Shown piece after piece: positions 1 through 8,496 of a DNA stretch of 64,000 bases; position 1 is the stretch's first letter; each line of letters starts with the position of its first letter. A program made the position numbers and the translations under genes. This DNA is from Synechococcus sp. MIT S9220 (lineage in GTDB: Bacteria; Cyanobacteriota; Cyanobacteriia; PCC-6307; Cyanobiaceae), in NCBI RefSeq assembly GCF_014304815.1, contig NZ_CP047958.1, positions 1,364,001-1,428,000 of the forward strand, written 5' to 3'. Under the pieces are notes generated by a model, which worked only from the letters and a program-made list of their open reading frames with translations, was not told the origin of the DNA and made no database searches.

Positions 1-2
1 CA

Positions 3-296
3 GGAACTATTGATTCGAAAATATTGTCGATCGACTCTTTTCCCGCTGGGTGCCAATCCCACAAACTGCCATTCGCCAAACTTATTTCAATTATTTCTCC
101 CATGGGAGCAAAGCCTGATCTCGCCAAAAACCTGATTGCATTCATTCAAAACATAAATATCCAAGCCAGGAAAAAATTATTGGATGCCATTCAAGCACAA
201 GCGAAATACCAAGCACCTGAGCTCTGCGCAGCCTTAAGATACGAAATCGAGATGATTCAAGCCTCTCTAGAGGCCACAGAATTATCTGAACCTTGA
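3..296 (+). CDS. hypothetical protein, possibly 5'-truncated by the window edge
   Basis: The frame is open from the left edge to the stop at 294-296, so the true start may lie outside. Inside the window the possible starts are TTG at 24 and ATG at 102; from the ATG the product would be 64 residues. The C-terminal half is helical and charged (KKLLDAIQAQAKYQ). It resembles in style the 50-residue protein at 14484-14636. The last 40 bases overlap the 3' end of the TPR gene on the other strand. No family recognised. Either a real small gene or a chance frame. Confidence 0.3.
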   Translation, partial: GTIDSKILSIDSFPAGCQSHKLPFAKLISIISPMGAKPDLAKNLIAFIQNINIQARKKLLDAIQAQAKYQAPELCAALRYEIEMIQASLEATELSEP

Positions 297-838
297 AGAA
301 CATCCTCACAAAAGCTGGCACCTAGCGATGACACAAACTCGACAAAATTTAAATCATTAATGACATCGCTATTTCTAGCGACTAAACTCAAAGCATGCGA
401 TTTCAGTCCTGCAATATCATCTACTCTGTAAACGCTCATGACATTCAAAAGAGCATGAGGGCTATTAGCGTCAAGCGAAAGGGCACACATAATTTCATTT
501 CTCGACTGGTCAAGATCACCAATATCTTTATAGAGAGAACCTAATTTCATACGCGCATCAAACAGATCAGGGCTAAGCGATACAGCCTGCTTACAGTGAC
601 TAATGGCTTTTTTTAAACGACCAGTTTCCTGGCAGATATCAGCCAAATTCAAAAATACTGCGAAATGCAAGTGCCCTGATTTAAGGATCTTCTCATAGGC
701 TGCTTCAGCGCTAAGCAAATGACCATTCTGCTGATGCCTCAAAGCCTCCTGGAACAGCAAATCTACATCTATACGCACTTGTTTCTTAAAAGCAGACTTT
801 TGAGCCTCAGGATTCTTTGATGGCCCGAACCCAGTCAT
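257..838 (-). CDS. short TPR-repeat protein
   Basis: A 193-residue protein. The N-terminus (MTGFG, then a lysine-rich stretch) is the style of picocyanobacterial TPR proteins. About three TPR units follow between roughly residues 28 and 135, with typical positions such as ALRHQQNGHLLSAEAAYEKI, AVFLNLADICQETGRLKKAI and ARMKLGSLYKDIGDLDQS. The C-terminus (FVEFVSSLGASFCEDVL) is not TPR. Related proteins I know of are often several hundred residues long and carry a C-terminal transferase domain, so this is a short version or a truncation. TPRs mediate protein-protein contacts; the partner is unknown. Convergent with acs, with a disrupted-looking stretch between. Confidence 0.7.
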   Translation of the reverse strand: MTGFGPSKNPEAQKSAFKKQVRIDVDLLFQEALRHQQNGHLLSAEAAYEKILKSGHLHFAVFLNLADICQETGRLKKAISHCKQAVSLSPDLFDARMKLGSLYKDIGDLDQSRNEIMCALSLDANSPHALLNVMSVYRVDDIAGLKSHALSLVARNSDVINDLNFVEFVSSLGASFCEDVLQGSDNSVASREA

Positions 839-924
839 GGAGAGATCAAATCAAGAACCCAACAATAAGCCACTACACATCACCACCAGCCAGACACACA
901 GACAAAGAATTCAAACCAGAAAGC

Positions 925-1029
925 ATGCCAAGCGAATCAACAACGTTAGAAATCAATGAATGCATAAAACAAGGTGTTATTGAAATTCAGACAAAAGACT
1001 ACTCAGCTGCGAAGCCGATCAAGCACTGA
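925..1029 (+). pseudogene. possible fragment of a TPR protein N-terminus
   Basis: From ATG 925 a 34-residue frame reads through LEINECIKQGVIEIQTKDY, which resembles the first helix of a TPR protein. It stops at 1029, after running 27 bases into the antisense 3' end of acs (stop at 1003). The TPR-like sequence is lost exactly where acs begins, as expected if a TPR gene was cut at a rearrangement junction. The fragment is short, so chance similarity remains possible. Confidence 0.25.
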
Positions 1030-2976
1030 GCGATCCTCCAAAGTACTGGTATCACCAGTGATTTCCTGGCCGGCGGCGAGGGCGCGCAGAATCCGGCGCA
1101 TGATCTTGCCGCTTCGGGTCTTGGGCAACGCATCGCTGCATCGAATCTCATCGGGCCTGGCAATGGGACCGATCTCCTGACCCACGTGAGCCCGCAATTC
1201 TGCTACCAAGGCATCCTCCGGTTCACGTCCTGCCTCAAGGGTGACGAAGGCGACAATGCCTTCACCTTTGAGGTCATCGGGACGACCGACAACCGCGGCC
1301 TCCGCCACGGCCGGATGACTGACCAAAGCAGACTCAATCTCCATGGTGCCGAGGCGGTGACCGGAGACGTTGATCACGTCATCCACACGCCCCATCACCC
1401 AGAAGTAGCCATCAGCATCACGACGAGCGCCATCACCAGCGAAGTAGATGTGACTGCCGTCAGCGGGACGAATGTGTTCCCAGTAACTTTCACGGAAGCG
1501 CTGAGGATTGCCATGCACAGTGCGCATCATCCCCGGCCAGGGACGACGCACGACGAGGTATCCGCCTTCATCGGCTCCAACCGTGTTGCCATCCGAATCG
1601 ACAACGTCGGCTTCAATGCCAGGCAACGGCAGTGTGGCTGAACCGGGCTTGGTAGGGGTTGCTCCAGGGAGAGGGCTGATCATCACGCCACCGGTCTCGG
1701 TCTGCCACCAGGTATCGATGATCGGGCAACGACCGGAACCGATCACATCGCGGTACCACATCCAGGCTTCAGGATTGATCGGTTCCCCCACGGTGCCCAA
1801 CAACCGCAGGCTGCTCATGTCGTACTGATCGGGCACCTCACGGCCGTTTTTCATAAACGCCCGGATTGCGGTGGGAGCGGTGTAGAAGATCGTGATGCCA
1901 TGCTTCTGGATCAGCTCCCAGAACGCTCCGGGCTTGGAGGGACGCGGCGCCCCCTCATACATCACTGTGGTCGCACCGTTGGACAGCGGGCCATAAACGA
2001 TATAGCTATGACCCGTGATCCAGCCCACATCCGCTGTACACCAGTAGACGTCATCGTCGCGAATGTCGAAGATCCATTGGAATGTGAGATGGGCCCAGAG
2101 GTTGTATCCCGCAGTGCTGTGCACGACACCCTTGGGTTTGCCGGTGGAGCCTGAGGTGTAGAGCACGAAAAGACGATCTTCACTGGCCATCGGTTCCGCG
2201 GGGCAATCGGTGCTCTGTGCCTCGACCAGGTCATGCCACCACTGATCACGACCTTCAGCCATCTCCACCTCCTGATTGGTGCGCTGCACCACCAGAACGG
2301 ACTGCACCGTTGGGCAGCTCCCGCCGGCAAGGGCTGCATCAACAGCTGGCTTCAGCGACACGGGCTTGTCCTTGCGGAAACCGCCATCGGCCGTGATCAC
2401 CGCCTTGGCTTCACCGTCGATCAGACGATCACGCAGGGCTTCGGCTGAAAAACCGCCAAAAACAACCGAGTGAGGTGCGCCGATGCGAGCACAGGCGAGC
2501 ATGGCGATGGCTGCCTCAGGCACCATCGGCATGTAGAGCGCCACAAGATCGCCCTTGCCGATACCCATGGCCTTGAGGGCATTCGCGGCTTTGCAAACCT
2601 CGGCATGCAGGTCGCGGTAGGTGAACCGTCGCACGTCGCCTGGTTCGCCTTCCCAGATCAGTGCCGTTTTATTGGCCTTTTCGCTCTGAAGATGTCGATC
2701 CAGGCAGTTATAGGAGATGTTGGTGGTGCCACCTTCAAACCAGCGTGCGAACGGCGCATCCGACCAATCGAGGACTGACTCGAAAGGCGTGAACCAGGAG
2801 AGTTCCTTGCGCGCAGCGTCTCCCCAGAAGGCTTCAGGGTCCTGGCGGGCTGCGTCGGACATGGACCGATAGGCCTCCATGCCACCGATACGGGCGGAAC
2901 GAGAGAAATCGGTAGGCGGCTCAAAAACCCGTTGCTCCTGAAGAACGCTCTCGATGGTGGATTTCTCGCTCGTCAT
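1003..2976 (-). CDS. acs: acetyl-CoA synthetase
   Basis: A 657-residue AMP-forming acetate:CoA ligase (acetate + ATP + CoA to acetyl-CoA + AMP + PPi), close to the usual ~650. It is a cytoplasmic ANL-superfamily enzyme. Visible motifs are the nucleotide loop [11 protein letters not shown] near residue 272, TWWQTETGG near 422, the hinge segment [20 protein letters not shown], and the C-terminal [11 protein letters not shown]. The last carries the catalytic lysine (about residue 624) that is reversibly acetylated in this family. The start is taken at MTSEKS (2976) because the 31 residues available upstream do not look coding. Divergent from the HAD gene. Confidence 0.96.
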   Translation of the reverse strand: MTSEKSTIESVLQEQRVFEPPTDFSRSARIGGMEAYRSMSDAARQDPEAFWGDAARKELSWFTPFESVLDWSDAPFARWFEGGTTNISYNCLDRHLQSEKANKTALIWEGEPGDVRRFTYRDLHAEVCKAANALKAMGIGKGDLVALYMPMVPEAAIAMLACARIGAPHSVVFGGFSAEALRDRLIDGEAKAVITADGGFRKDKPVSLKPAVDAALAGGSCPTVQSVLVVQRTNQEVEMAEGRDQWWHDLVEAQSTDCPAEPMASEDRLFVLYTSGSTGKPKGVVHSTAGYNLWAHLTFQWIFDIRDDDVYWCTADVGWITGHSYIVYGPLSNGATTVMYEGAPRPSKPGAFWELIQKHGITIFYTAPTAIRAFMKNGREVPDQYDMSSLRLLGTVGEPINPEAWMWYRDVIGSGRCPIIDTWWQTETGGVMISPLPGATPTKPGSATLPLPGIEADVVDSDGNTVGADEGGYLVVRRPWPGMMRTVHGNPQRFRESYWEHIRPADGSHIYFAGDGARRDADGYFWVMGRVDDVINVSGHRLGTMEIESALVSHPAVAEAAVVGRPDDLKGEGIVAFVTLEAGREPEDALVAELRAHVGQEIGPIARPDEIRCSDALPKTRSGKIMRRILRALAAGQEITGDTSTLEDRSVLDRLRS

Positions 2977-3110
2977 CTTGGGTTTGCCTGTTGCGCCTAG
3001 GGCAAAAGATAGTGGCCGCGCCGCATTCAGACAGAACCTTGGATCAAACCGTTTCGAACAGCTGAACACTCCCTTCTGCTGAAGTGCGATCAGTGGTTAG
3101 TGGTCACTCA

Positions 3111-3236
3111 ATGGGAACCCCGATCAGAATGGTTGAGGTTCTTGGAGCAGCCATGTCTGGGCTGGATGCCGACCTCAGTCCCGTTCGCGCTGAGTCTTTG
3201 ATGCGTGGCAACGCCAGCCAGAGGGGTGATCTCTGA
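3111..3236 (+). CDS. putative 41-residue leader ORF before the HAD gene
   Basis: From ATG 3111 a 41-residue frame (MVEVLGAAMSGLDADLSPVR in its middle) ends with TGA at 3234-3236. That stop overlaps the only sensible start of the next gene, CTG 3233-3235, in a CTGA arrangement. The overlap is the layout expected for translational coupling. No strong Shine-Dalgarno sequence precedes the ATG. A second in-frame ATG lies at 3129. No family recognised. Confidence 0.38.
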   Translation: MGTPIRMVEVLGAAMSGLDADLSPVRAESLMRGNASQRGDL

Positions 3237-3940
3237 ATCAGCTCACCAGCCCACCCAAGGCCTGCCTGTTTGATCTCGATGGTCTGTTGATCGACACTGA
3301 GCCGCTGCATGCGCGCGCCTGGCAACAGGCGGCACTCCATTTCGGCAGCGAACTCGCGCAGGACCAGCTGATCCAGTTGCAGGGCCGCCGCCGGCTCGAT
3401 AACGCAAAGCTCGTCTGTTCCTGGATCAATCAAGCGATCACACCGGATCAACTGCTCGCCATCAGACAGCCGATCGCAGCAAAGCTGCTGCCTGAAGCGA
3501 AGGCCATGGAGGGAGCGGAATCCCTACTGCAAACAGCCGAACGTTGTGGCATTGCGACGGCTTTGGTCACCAGCAGCGACCGAGCATCAGTGCAACACAA
3601 AACAAGCAATCACCCATGGGTGAATCGTTTGCAGATGATGATCTGCGGAGATGATCCCGATCTGAAGGCCGGAAAACCAGCTCCGGATCCTTTCCGGCTT
3701 GGAGCTGATCGCCTGAAGGTGAAGGCTGAAGAGTGCTGGGCCTTCGAGGATTCCAGGGCCGGATGCGAATCAGCCTTGGCGGCAGGGTGCTTGGTTTGGC
3801 GACTGCTTCGAACAACTGAGAAGGCTGCCCAGCTAGAACATGTTGAGCAGGGTTTACTGCAGGCTGATCGACTGGTTGTCATCAGCCAACTGAGCGAGGC
3901 CCAGCGCAGCCTTGAATCGATCGTTAGTAGAGACGACTGA
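3233..3940 (+). CDS. HAD-superfamily phosphatase/phosphomutase with a probable CTG start
   Basis: A 235-residue cytoplasmic HAD hydrolase of the beta-phosphoglucomutase-like class. Motif I is FDLDGLLIDTE (nucleophile Asp14, acid Asp16), motif II VTSSD (~112), motif III lysine in KAGKPAPDPF (~150), motif IV FEDSRAG (~172). The ATG/GTG/TTG candidates all lie too far downstream: TTG 3287 falls after motif I. An in-frame TGA at 3227 blocks extension upstream. CTG 3233, six bases after GAGGGG (3221-3226), is therefore the most likely start. The cap domain between motifs I and II fits a sugar-phosphate substrate, but the substrate cannot be read from sequence. Its 3' end overlaps sds convergently. 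Confidence 0.85.
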   Translation: MNQLTSPPKACLFDLDGLLIDTEPLHARAWQQAALHFGSELAQDQLIQLQGRRRLDNAKLVCSWINQAITPDQLLAIRQPIAAKLLPEAKAMEGAESLLQTAERCGIATALVTSSDRASVQHKTSNHPWVNRLQMMICGDDPDLKAGKPAPDPFRLGADRLKVKAEECWAFEDSRAGCESALAAGCLVWRLLRTTEKAAQLEHVEQGLLQADRLVVISQLSEAQRSLESIVSRDD

Positions 3941-4895
3941 GCACGAAATCGGGGAGCTCCAGCAAGGCGGTGCGATAAGGGGAATCCGGAAGCCAGGTGA
4001 GCGCTTCACGGGACTCCTGAGCGAAGGTTTCAGCCAGTTGACGGGTACGAGCAATCGCATCCGACTCACGCACGATGCCAAGGGCTTCGTCGAGATCACC
4101 TTCATTGCTGAATTCCCGTTCGATCAACACACCCATGGCTGGATTGCACTCCAGGGCATAGAGAGCCGGTGCGGTGAGGTATCCACTGGAGAGGTCATTA
4201 GCGGCAGGCTTGCCGAGTTGCTGATCACTGGCCGTGAAATCAAGAATGTCGTCCACCACCTGGAAGGCCAGACCCAACTGGCGTCCATAGCGGTAGAGCG
4301 ATTCCAGCTGAGGCTCGGTGCAACCACTGAGTACCCCAGCAGCACGAGCGCTGTTGGCAACCAGAGACGCGGTTTTGCAGTAACTCTTTTCCAGGTAGGT
4401 CTCGAAAGTCTGGCCCGTGTCGTAACGGAACAGACCCTGCTTCACCTCACCATCAGCCAGATCCATGATCACGCGGCTGAGCAGTTTCACCACATCGAGA
4501 TCATCGAGATTGGCGAGGTGCCAGCTGGCTTGCGCGAACAGAAAATCACCAGCCAGAACGGCCACACGGTGATTGAAACGACTGTGAACCGTTTCGACAC
4601 CACGCCTGGTTGCGGCTTCATCAACGACGTCATCGTGAACCAGCGAGGCTGTGTGGATCATCTCGGTGATCTCGGCCAAGCGGCGATGCCGGGACGTGAG
4701 GCCGCCGTCGCTGGCAAGAGCTCTAGAGATCAAGAGAACAATGCCTGGCCGCAAGCGTTTACCGCCTGCACTAAACAGATGTTCTGCAGCTGCTTGGAGG
4801 ATCGGATGTCCCGCTCCGATCAGACTGCGCAGGTCGCTGAGCAAGATCTCAAGATCCGCCTCGACTGGCTCCAGCAAATCGGTGACGGTGGTCAT
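3924..4895 (-). CDS. sds: all-trans polyprenyl (solanesyl) diphosphate synthase
   Basis: A 323-residue trans-isoprenyl diphosphate synthase. The first aspartate-rich motif is LVHDDVVDEA (about residues 84-93); the second is VVDDILD (~212-218). It also has GGKRLRPG, which binds isopentenyl diphosphate. In cyanobacteria this enzyme makes the C45 tail of plastoquinone-9. Neighbouring murI, amidase and nitrilase genes lie on the same strand upstream, with 40 bases to murI. Start MTTVTDLLEP at 4895 is chosen because the upstream 51 residues are low-quality sequence overlapping murI. Confidence 0.92.
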   Translation of the reverse strand: MTTVTDLLEPVEADLEILLSDLRSLIGAGHPILQAAAEHLFSAGGKRLRPGIVLLISRALASDGGLTSRHRRLAEITEMIHTASLVHDDVVDEAATRRGVETVHSRFNHRVAVLAGDFLFAQASWHLANLDDLDVVKLLSRVIMDLADGEVKQGLFRYDTGQTFETYLEKSYCKTASLVANSARAAGVLSGCTEPQLESLYRYGRQLGLAFQVVDDILDFTASDQQLGKPAANDLSSGYLTAPALYALECNPAMGVLIEREFSNEGDLDEALGIVRESDAIARTRQLAETFAQESREALTWLPDSPYRTALLELPDFVLSRLY

Positions 4896-4935
4896 GAATC
4901 CCCTCAGTGCGCAGATCTTAGAAGGCGTCGACCTG

Positions 4936-5724
4936 TCACTGCAGTTGCACCAGCTCAACCCGTGGCCGTTGCCCCAGCCAGGGCGTGGCACGGTCCGCGA
5001 ATCCGTCAGCATCAGCCGTGACACAAATGCGTGTTTCCCCGATGGCAAGGGGCTGATCCAGGCCTCCGGGGACTGGCTTCCCTAGCAAGGCATCGAGCTG
5101 GCTGGCGACAGCCATGGCGGGATCGATCAGCCGGATGGATGGCGGCAACAGAGTGCTGAGCAGCGGCACCAGCAAGGGATAGTGCGTGCAGCCCAGCACC
5201 ACAGACTCCACAGAAGCCTCCATCAGGGGTTGCAGGTAGCGACTTGCAGCATCACGGAGGGCCTCAGAACGCAGATCTCCGCTTTCAATCAAGGGAACGA
5301 AGTCAGGACAGGCCTGCTGCACCACCAGCGTTCCTGGATGCAGAGCCTCGATGCTTTCCCGGTAGGCACCCGATGCAACGGTTGCCGGTGTGGCCAGCAC
5401 CCCGACCCGGGTTTCCCGAACCATGGCTGCGGCAGCTCCAATCAGGCCGACCACCGGGACACCTGCTTGCCCTTCGGCAACATCTCTGGCCAGCGCATTG
5501 GTGGTGTTGCAGGCCATCACCACAGTGGAGATCTGATGCTGGCTGAGCCACCTCACCACTTCGGAGGCAATCGTGCGGATTTCAGCCGCTGAACGACTGC
5601 CGTAGGGAACGCGAGCCGTATCGCCGAGGTAGATCACCTGCAAGGGTCCATGGCGTTCCAGAACCCGACGCAAGACCGTCAGTCCGCCAAGGCCGCTGTC
5701 AAACATGCCAAGACGGATGGTCAT
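4936..5724 (-). CDS. murI: glutamate racemase
   Basis: A 262-residue cofactor-independent racemase converting L-Glu to D-Glu for peptidoglycan. The N-terminus has the FDSGLGGLTVL signature with Asp9 and Ser10. The two catalytic cysteines are Cys72 in VMACNTTNA and Cys179 in VLGCTHYPLL. Length is typical. The ATG overlaps the stop of the upstream amidase gene in an ATGA arrangement (5721-5724), so the two wall genes are probably translated together. Confidence 0.96.
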   Translation of the reverse strand: MTIRLGMFDSGLGGLTVLRRVLERHGPLQVIYLGDTARVPYGSRSAAEIRTIASEVVRWLSQHQISTVVMACNTTNALARDVAEGQAGVPVVGLIGAAAAMVRETRVGVLATPATVASGAYRESIEALHPGTLVVQQACPDFVPLIESGDLRSEALRDAASRYLQPLMEASVESVVLGCTHYPLLVPLLSTLLPPSIRLIDPAMAVASQLDALLGKPVPGGLDQPLAIGETRICVTADADGFADRATPWLGQRPRVELVQLQ

Positions 5725-6812
5725 CGCACCCCCTGCAGATACTCAAGGATGCCGGTAGCAATAGCCAGAGAGAGCCGCCGGCGATGCGCTGCGCTAGCGA
5801 GCCTTGGTGAGTCGAGACTGCCAGTGACAAAGCCTGTTTCCACCAAGACCGAAGGCATGGTGGTGCGGCGGATCACAAAGAAGCGGCCGCGACGGACTCC
5901 GCGATTGGGGCTTCCCGGAGACACATTCAGCACCTGCTGCTGGATATGTGCGGCCAGCCGTGCAGAGCGAGGATCGGAGAAATAGAAGGTCTCAATGCCG
6001 TTCACTTCCGGACGAGACATGCTGATGGCATTGGCATGAATACTCACAAAGGCCGTTGCACCCAGTCGGTTGGCCAGCGACACCCTCGGCGGTAAATCAA
6101 CATCCACCTCTGCGGTTCGAGTGAGGGTGACCTGAACGCCCTTGGCCTCAAGCAATCGCGCCACCTGAAGCGAAACATCGAGAACAATTTCCGACTCGCG
6201 AATCCCCCTGATTCCCACGGCACCGGGGTCAGGTCCGCCATGGCCTGGATCGATCACGACGCTGTAACGACCTCGAGGCACACTCGGCAGCCCGGCGGCA
6301 TTCACCGGAGTTTTTGTGGGCTTGATACGAACGCCGCCCCAGCGGCCGGAGCTGGCCCGGTTGAGATCGCCTTCCCCGATGGTGCGCAGGCCTCTGGTGG
6401 GAAGCCCCTCGAACATCAACTTCCAGCGATCTGGCGAGGTGCCGATCAGTCGCAGTTGGCCAGGATCAAGCTCAACGCCAGGATTGAACTCGATCACCAG
6501 ACGCGTGGCGCCGGGGTTGGGCTTGCCGAGTCGAACCTCGCGAACCGGTCCGGAACCTCGCAGCTTGCGTGTGCGGCTCAGCTCACCGGGAAAATCAATC
6601 CAGACCCTTGGGCCACGACCGGCTTCACCGGCTTCAAAGAATGCGTCGAGGCGCGCTCCCGTGGCCGTGCGCAATTGCAGAACCCCATCACGTCCCAGCG
6701 ACCAGGCCGCAAGGGCACTGGCGGCCCGAGCGGGAAGGGCCATCAGCAAGCCAGCGCTCTGCACAACGAGAGCAACCAGCAGAGCGCTGAAACGACGAGG
6801 GAGCCGAGGCAT
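5721..6812 (-). CDS. N-acetylmuramoyl-L-alanine amidase (AMIN + Amidase_3)
   Basis: A 363-residue exported cell-wall amidase. Residues 1-30 form a signal peptide ending in ALPARA. An AMIN-type beta domain follows (about 35-145), then an Amidase_3 catalytic domain from YSVVIDPGHGGPDPGAVG (~182) through AFVSIHANAI and SVLVETGFVTGS. The zinc ligands of the family are visible in DPGHGG, the following RESEIV glutamate and IHAN. It cleaves the amide bond between MurNAc and the stem peptide in the periplasm, usually for cell separation (AmiC-like). Coupled to murI by a 4-base overlap. Confidence 0.93.
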   Translation of the reverse strand: MPRLPRRFSALLVALVVQSAGLLMALPARAASALAAWSLGRDGVLQLRTATGARLDAFFEAGEAGRGPRVWIDFPGELSRTRKLRGSGPVREVRLGKPNPGATRLVIEFNPGVELDPGQLRLIGTSPDRWKLMFEGLPTRGLRTIGEGDLNRASSGRWGGVRIKPTKTPVNAAGLPSVPRGRYSVVIDPGHGGPDPGAVGIRGIRESEIVLDVSLQVARLLEAKGVQVTLTRTAEVDVDLPPRVSLANRLGATAFVSIHANAISMSRPEVNGIETFYFSDPRSARLAAHIQQQVLNVSPGSPNRGVRRGRFFVIRRTTMPSVLVETGFVTGSLDSPRLASAAHRRRLSLAIATGILEYLQGVR

Positions 6813-6817
6813 CAGAT

Positions 6818-7639
6818 TCAGAACAGTGCGGTTCTGCGGTGCTTCAGGCAGGGCATCTGAGTGCGAATGCGCTCGAGATGATCAAGGTCAACCGGAGCGA
6901 CTGCTGCACCGGTGCTCACCCCGGCATCGGCGAGCACCGTTCCCCAGGGGTCAATGACCAGGGAATGTCCATGATTCTGACGTCGTCCTGCGTAAACACC
7001 TGTCTGTGCTGGGGCAAGCACATAGGACGTGTTTTCAATCGCACGCGCCTGCAGAAGCACCTGCCAGTGGTCCTTACCCGTAAAAGCCGTGAAAGCGGCG
7101 GGAATCATCAGCAACTCAGCTCCTGCTCCGATCAGATCTCGGTAGAGCTCAGGGAAGCGCACGTCGTAGCAAATCGACAGCCCCACCCGACAGAGTCCAG
7201 GCACATCCACAACGGGTGGAGGCGTCGTGCCGGGGCTGAACGAGGCTGACTCGCGATAGGAACTACCGTCCGCCAGGTCCACATCGAACAGATGGAGTTT
7301 GTCGTAACTGGCAAGGATCTGACCATCTCGGCCCACCAACTGCGCGCGTTGATAGGTGTGCTCACCGTCCTCGACGGGAACAGGGAAACCACCGCCAAGA
7401 ATCACCACCTGATAGCGACGCGCCATGGTGACTAAAAAATTGGAGGCCTGTTCTGCCAGGGCCGGAGCCAGTTCAAGGCGCCGTGAATCCTCACCAAGAA
7501 AGGCAAAGTTCTCGGGTAATCCGATCAACTCAGCTCCTCGACGTGCAGCAAGGTCGATCTGTTCCTCAGCAGCCGTGAAATTGCTCTGCGGGTCAGAACT
7601 GCTGGTGAGTTGCACGGCCGCCGCCAGGAAATCACGCAC
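6818..7639 (-). CDS. nitrilase-superfamily amidohydrolase (Nit1/deaminated glutathione amidase type)
   Basis: A 273-residue cytoplasmic carbon-nitrogen hydrolase with the Glu-Lys-Cys triad: Glu in LPENFAFLGED (~43), Lys in YDKLHLFDVD (~115) and Cys in SICYDVRFPELYR (~155). The motif context (FLGED, DVRFPELYR) matches the Nit1/YafV-like branch, whose known member repairs deaminated glutathione; the substrate here is inferred only. It sits 5 bases upstream of the amidase gene, so it is likely the first gene of the nitrilase-amidase-murI-sds series. Confidence 0.85.
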   Translation of the reverse strand: MRDFLAAAVQLTSSSDPQSNFTAAEEQIDLAARRGAELIGLPENFAFLGEDSRRLELAPALAEQASNFLVTMARRYQVVILGGGFPVPVEDGEHTYQRAQLVGRDGQILASYDKLHLFDVDLADGSSYRESASFSPGTTPPPVVDVPGLCRVGLSICYDVRFPELYRDLIGAGAELLMIPAAFTAFTGKDHWQVLLQARAIENTSYVLAPAQTGVYAGRRQNHGHSLVIDPWGTVLADAGVSTGAAVAPVDLDHLERIRTQMPCLKHRRTALF

Positions 7640-7691
7640 AGAGATCAGAGTTCAGTCGATGAAATGGTATGGCTGACGCGGGCTCCGCGCT

Positions 7692-8432
7692 TTAGACAGG
7701 CACGGCTCGTAAAACACCGGGCTCGACCTGGGTCGGAACGACGGAAATCTGATCCAACGCCGCGCAACAGCTGAAATCAGCATCGTGGTTGCCAAGTCCG
7801 ATCAGCCTCTGACCATGCGAAGCGGTGCGCAGGCAGGCCTCAGGGTCGTGTTTCCAGTGATTCCAGAGGGCCAGTGCAGCCTGAAGTTCATCATTGGCAA
7901 CCGAGGCTCCGGCCGACACGAGCAGCTCACCGATCGCTCCGGCAGCCAGCGAATCCTCGAGGGAATAGGTGCCTTCCCAACCACTGCCAAGAATCAGAAT
8001 CCGCTGGTATTGGCCTGCCAGCAACCGCTCGGCAACTGCACGCCTGTTAGGCAGAGCCGCCGTCACAAGGCAAGCAACGTCGCGAACCCGCTGCAATGCA
8101 CGGGTGCCGTTGGTGGTGCTCATCAGCAATCGCTTGCCCTGCACCACCTCAGGGGTCACCGCCACCGGGGAGTTGCCCAGGTCAAAGCCATCGAGCATGC
8201 AACCGCCGCGCTCTCCCAAAAGCAAACGGGAGGATTCAGACCACTGCTGCGCCTGGGCACGCAGTTCATCGAGATCAGCGAACGCCTGAACCGCCTCGGC
8301 GCCGTTGTGCAGCGCCCAGGCAATCGTGGTCGTGGCACGCAGGACATCGATCACGACCGCAGCATCAGGACCGTCGGCGGAACCAATCGTGTCTGGGACA
8401 TCCGTGGCCGCATGAAAATAGGAAACCTGCAT
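7692..8432 (-). CDS. comB: 2-phosphosulfolactate phosphatase family protein
   Basis: A 246-residue ComB-family protein. The characteristic N-terminal [14 protein letters not shown] and the [10 protein letters not shown] segment are visible. In archaea ComB dephosphorylates 2-phosphosulfolactate in coenzyme M synthesis. Cyanobacteria do not make coenzyme M, so the physiological substrate here is uncertain (sulfolactate metabolism is one possibility). MQVSYFHA at 8432 is preferred over the ATT/GTG-type starts a few codons upstream. Divergent from ubiD, with about 64 bases between. Confidence 0.85.
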   Translation of the reverse strand: MQVSYFHAATDVPDTIGSADGPDAAVVIDVLRATTTIAWALHNGAEAVQAFADLDELRAQAQQWSESSRLLLGERGGCMLDGFDLGNSPVAVTPEVVQGKRLLMSTTNGTRALQRVRDVACLVTAALPNRRAVAERLLAGQYQRILILGSGWEGTYSLEDSLAAGAIGELLVSAGASVANDELQAALALWNHWKHDPEACLRTASHGQRLIGLGNHDADFSCCAALDQISVVPTQVEPGVLRAVPV

Positions 8433-8496
8433 GGCCACAATCACCGTCAGCGTGCGTCACAGTACCGAGATCATCCCCCGCTGAGGTGGCTTGCAG

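Noticed and set aside
2975-3069. Upstream extension of acs by 31 residues
   Set aside because: The extension does not resemble other Acs N-termini; MTSEKS gives the normal length.
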